Below are positions 63,612-64,000 of a stretch of DNA of 64,000 nt, one piece after another. The stretch covers positions 62,001 to 126,000 of the forward strand of contig JAUIMM010002582.1 of NCBI GenBank assembly GCA_031769625.1, given 5' to 3'. The DNA is from Taudactylus pleione (lineage: Eukaryota; Chordata; Amphibia; Anura; Myobatrachidae). A program made the translations under genes and the position numbers. The notes under the pieces were generated by a model that saw only the letters and a list, made by a program, of their open reading frames with translations, searched no databases and was not told the DNA's origin. The number at the start of each line of letters is the position of its first letter. Position 1 is the first letter of the stretch.

Positions 63612-64000
63612 AAACGCAACATGGGAGAAAAACCATTTGACATCACATTTGTGGGTCTCGGTCTTCAACACATCCAGTGAAATTTTGAGCTGTCTGTGTT
63701 TGCTACAAGTGGAGATAACACAAAGTATGCGCTTTTGCTGTTTCCATTGCTTTCAAAGCATTTTGGCCTAAAACGTGCATTTACTGTTTTCTCTTAAATG
63801 CAACATGGGAGAAAAACCATTTCACATCACATTTGTTGGTCTTGGTCTTCAACACATCCAGTGAAATTTTGAGCTGCCTGTGTTTGCTACAAGAGAAGAT
63901 AACACAAAGTATGCGCTTTTGTTGTTTCCATTGCTTTCAATGCATTTTTGCCTAAAACGTGCATTTGCTGTTTTCTCTTAAACGCATCATGGGAGAAAAA
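63612..64000. repeat. Five-monomer duplication, second copy, cut by the window edge
   Basis: Repeats the ATTTGACATC, GTCTCGGTC, TTTACTG/AAATGC, CATTTTTGCC and CATCATGGG markers of 62692 onward. The array continues past 64000. Confidence 0.85.

Larger units (their letters stand above)
9030..64000. repeat. 184-bp satellite array, right segment
   Basis: About 299 head-to-tail monomers in one orientation, continuing the unit interrupted at 1881 and resuming at unit position 49. The next AAACGC is at 9166. I see no unrelated insertion anywhere in this 55 kb. Consensus unit: 184 bp, about 39% G+C, CpG only at unit positions 4, 119 and 163. Perfect short palindromes are AATGCATT (about 145) and, in one monomer class, AGCAATTGCT (about 165). 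No CENP-B-box-like motif is present. The array runs off the right edge of the window. No gene is supported; the open frames are repeat translations. Confidence 0.98.

Noticed and set aside
9030..64000. Many 60-137 aa open frames on both strands of the satellite
   Set aside because: They are the same translated repeat in shifting frames. The unit (184 = 3 x 61 + 1) changes frame at every monomer, no frame persists, and most begin at non-ATG or repeat-internal codons.
9030..64000. CRISPR-like periodicity
   Set aside because: The whole 184-bp unit repeats; there are no unique spacers between short repeats, and the context is eukaryotic.
9030..64000. CENP-B box in the monomer
   Set aside because: No TTCG...CGGG-type motif occurs; CpG is limited to three sites that do not match.

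Overview
This window comes from a eukaryote. It is almost entirely one tandem satellite DNA, interrupted once by a full-length non-LTR retrotransposon (LINE). There is no host gene, tRNA, rRNA or CRISPR array that I can support. The LINE looks like the Tx1 branch of the L1 group: an APE-type endonuclease plus reverse transcriptase in ORF2, and three CCHC zinc knuckles in ORF1. That branch is best known from amphibians and fish. Strong CpG-to-TpG/CpA decay in the satellite fits a methylated vertebrate genome. My best guess is an amphibian (or fish) heterochromatic region such as a pericentromere or a sex-chromosome block. The species cannot be fixed from the sequence.

Layout: 1-1881 holds about ten satellite monomers. 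1882-9029 is the LINE, on the minus strand. 9030-64000 is about 299 further monomers with no other interruption. The monomer is 184 bp and about 39% G+C, with only three CpG sites. I phase it from the AAACGC that begins each unit. Nearly all length changes are small and traceable: a 10-bp deletion in four monomers, a 9-bp tandem duplication in three, and scattered single-base indels.

The array has no single uniform higher-order repeat. It is a patchwork of copied multi-monomer blocks of 3, 4, 5, 7, 8, 10 or 11 units. They reappear at distances that are whole multiples of 184 bp once the known indels are counted. This is the pattern expected of repeated unequal exchange and segmental amplification.

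The LINE reads, in its own sense, 5'UTR (about 91 nt), ORF1 (1056 aa), a 36-nt gap, ORF2 (1125 aa), and a 3'UTR (about 470 nt) ending in AATAAA and a very short A run. Both ORFs are open and the expected catalytic residues are present, so the copy looks young. It interrupts one monomer between unit positions 45/46 and 49. There is no visible target-site duplication, and the target lost about 2-3 bp. The satellite block to its left has unoccupied relatives about 10 kb and 50 kb away, so the insertion came after at least part of the array's amplification. The many 60-137 aa open frames in the satellite are repeat translations and are not annotated as genes.
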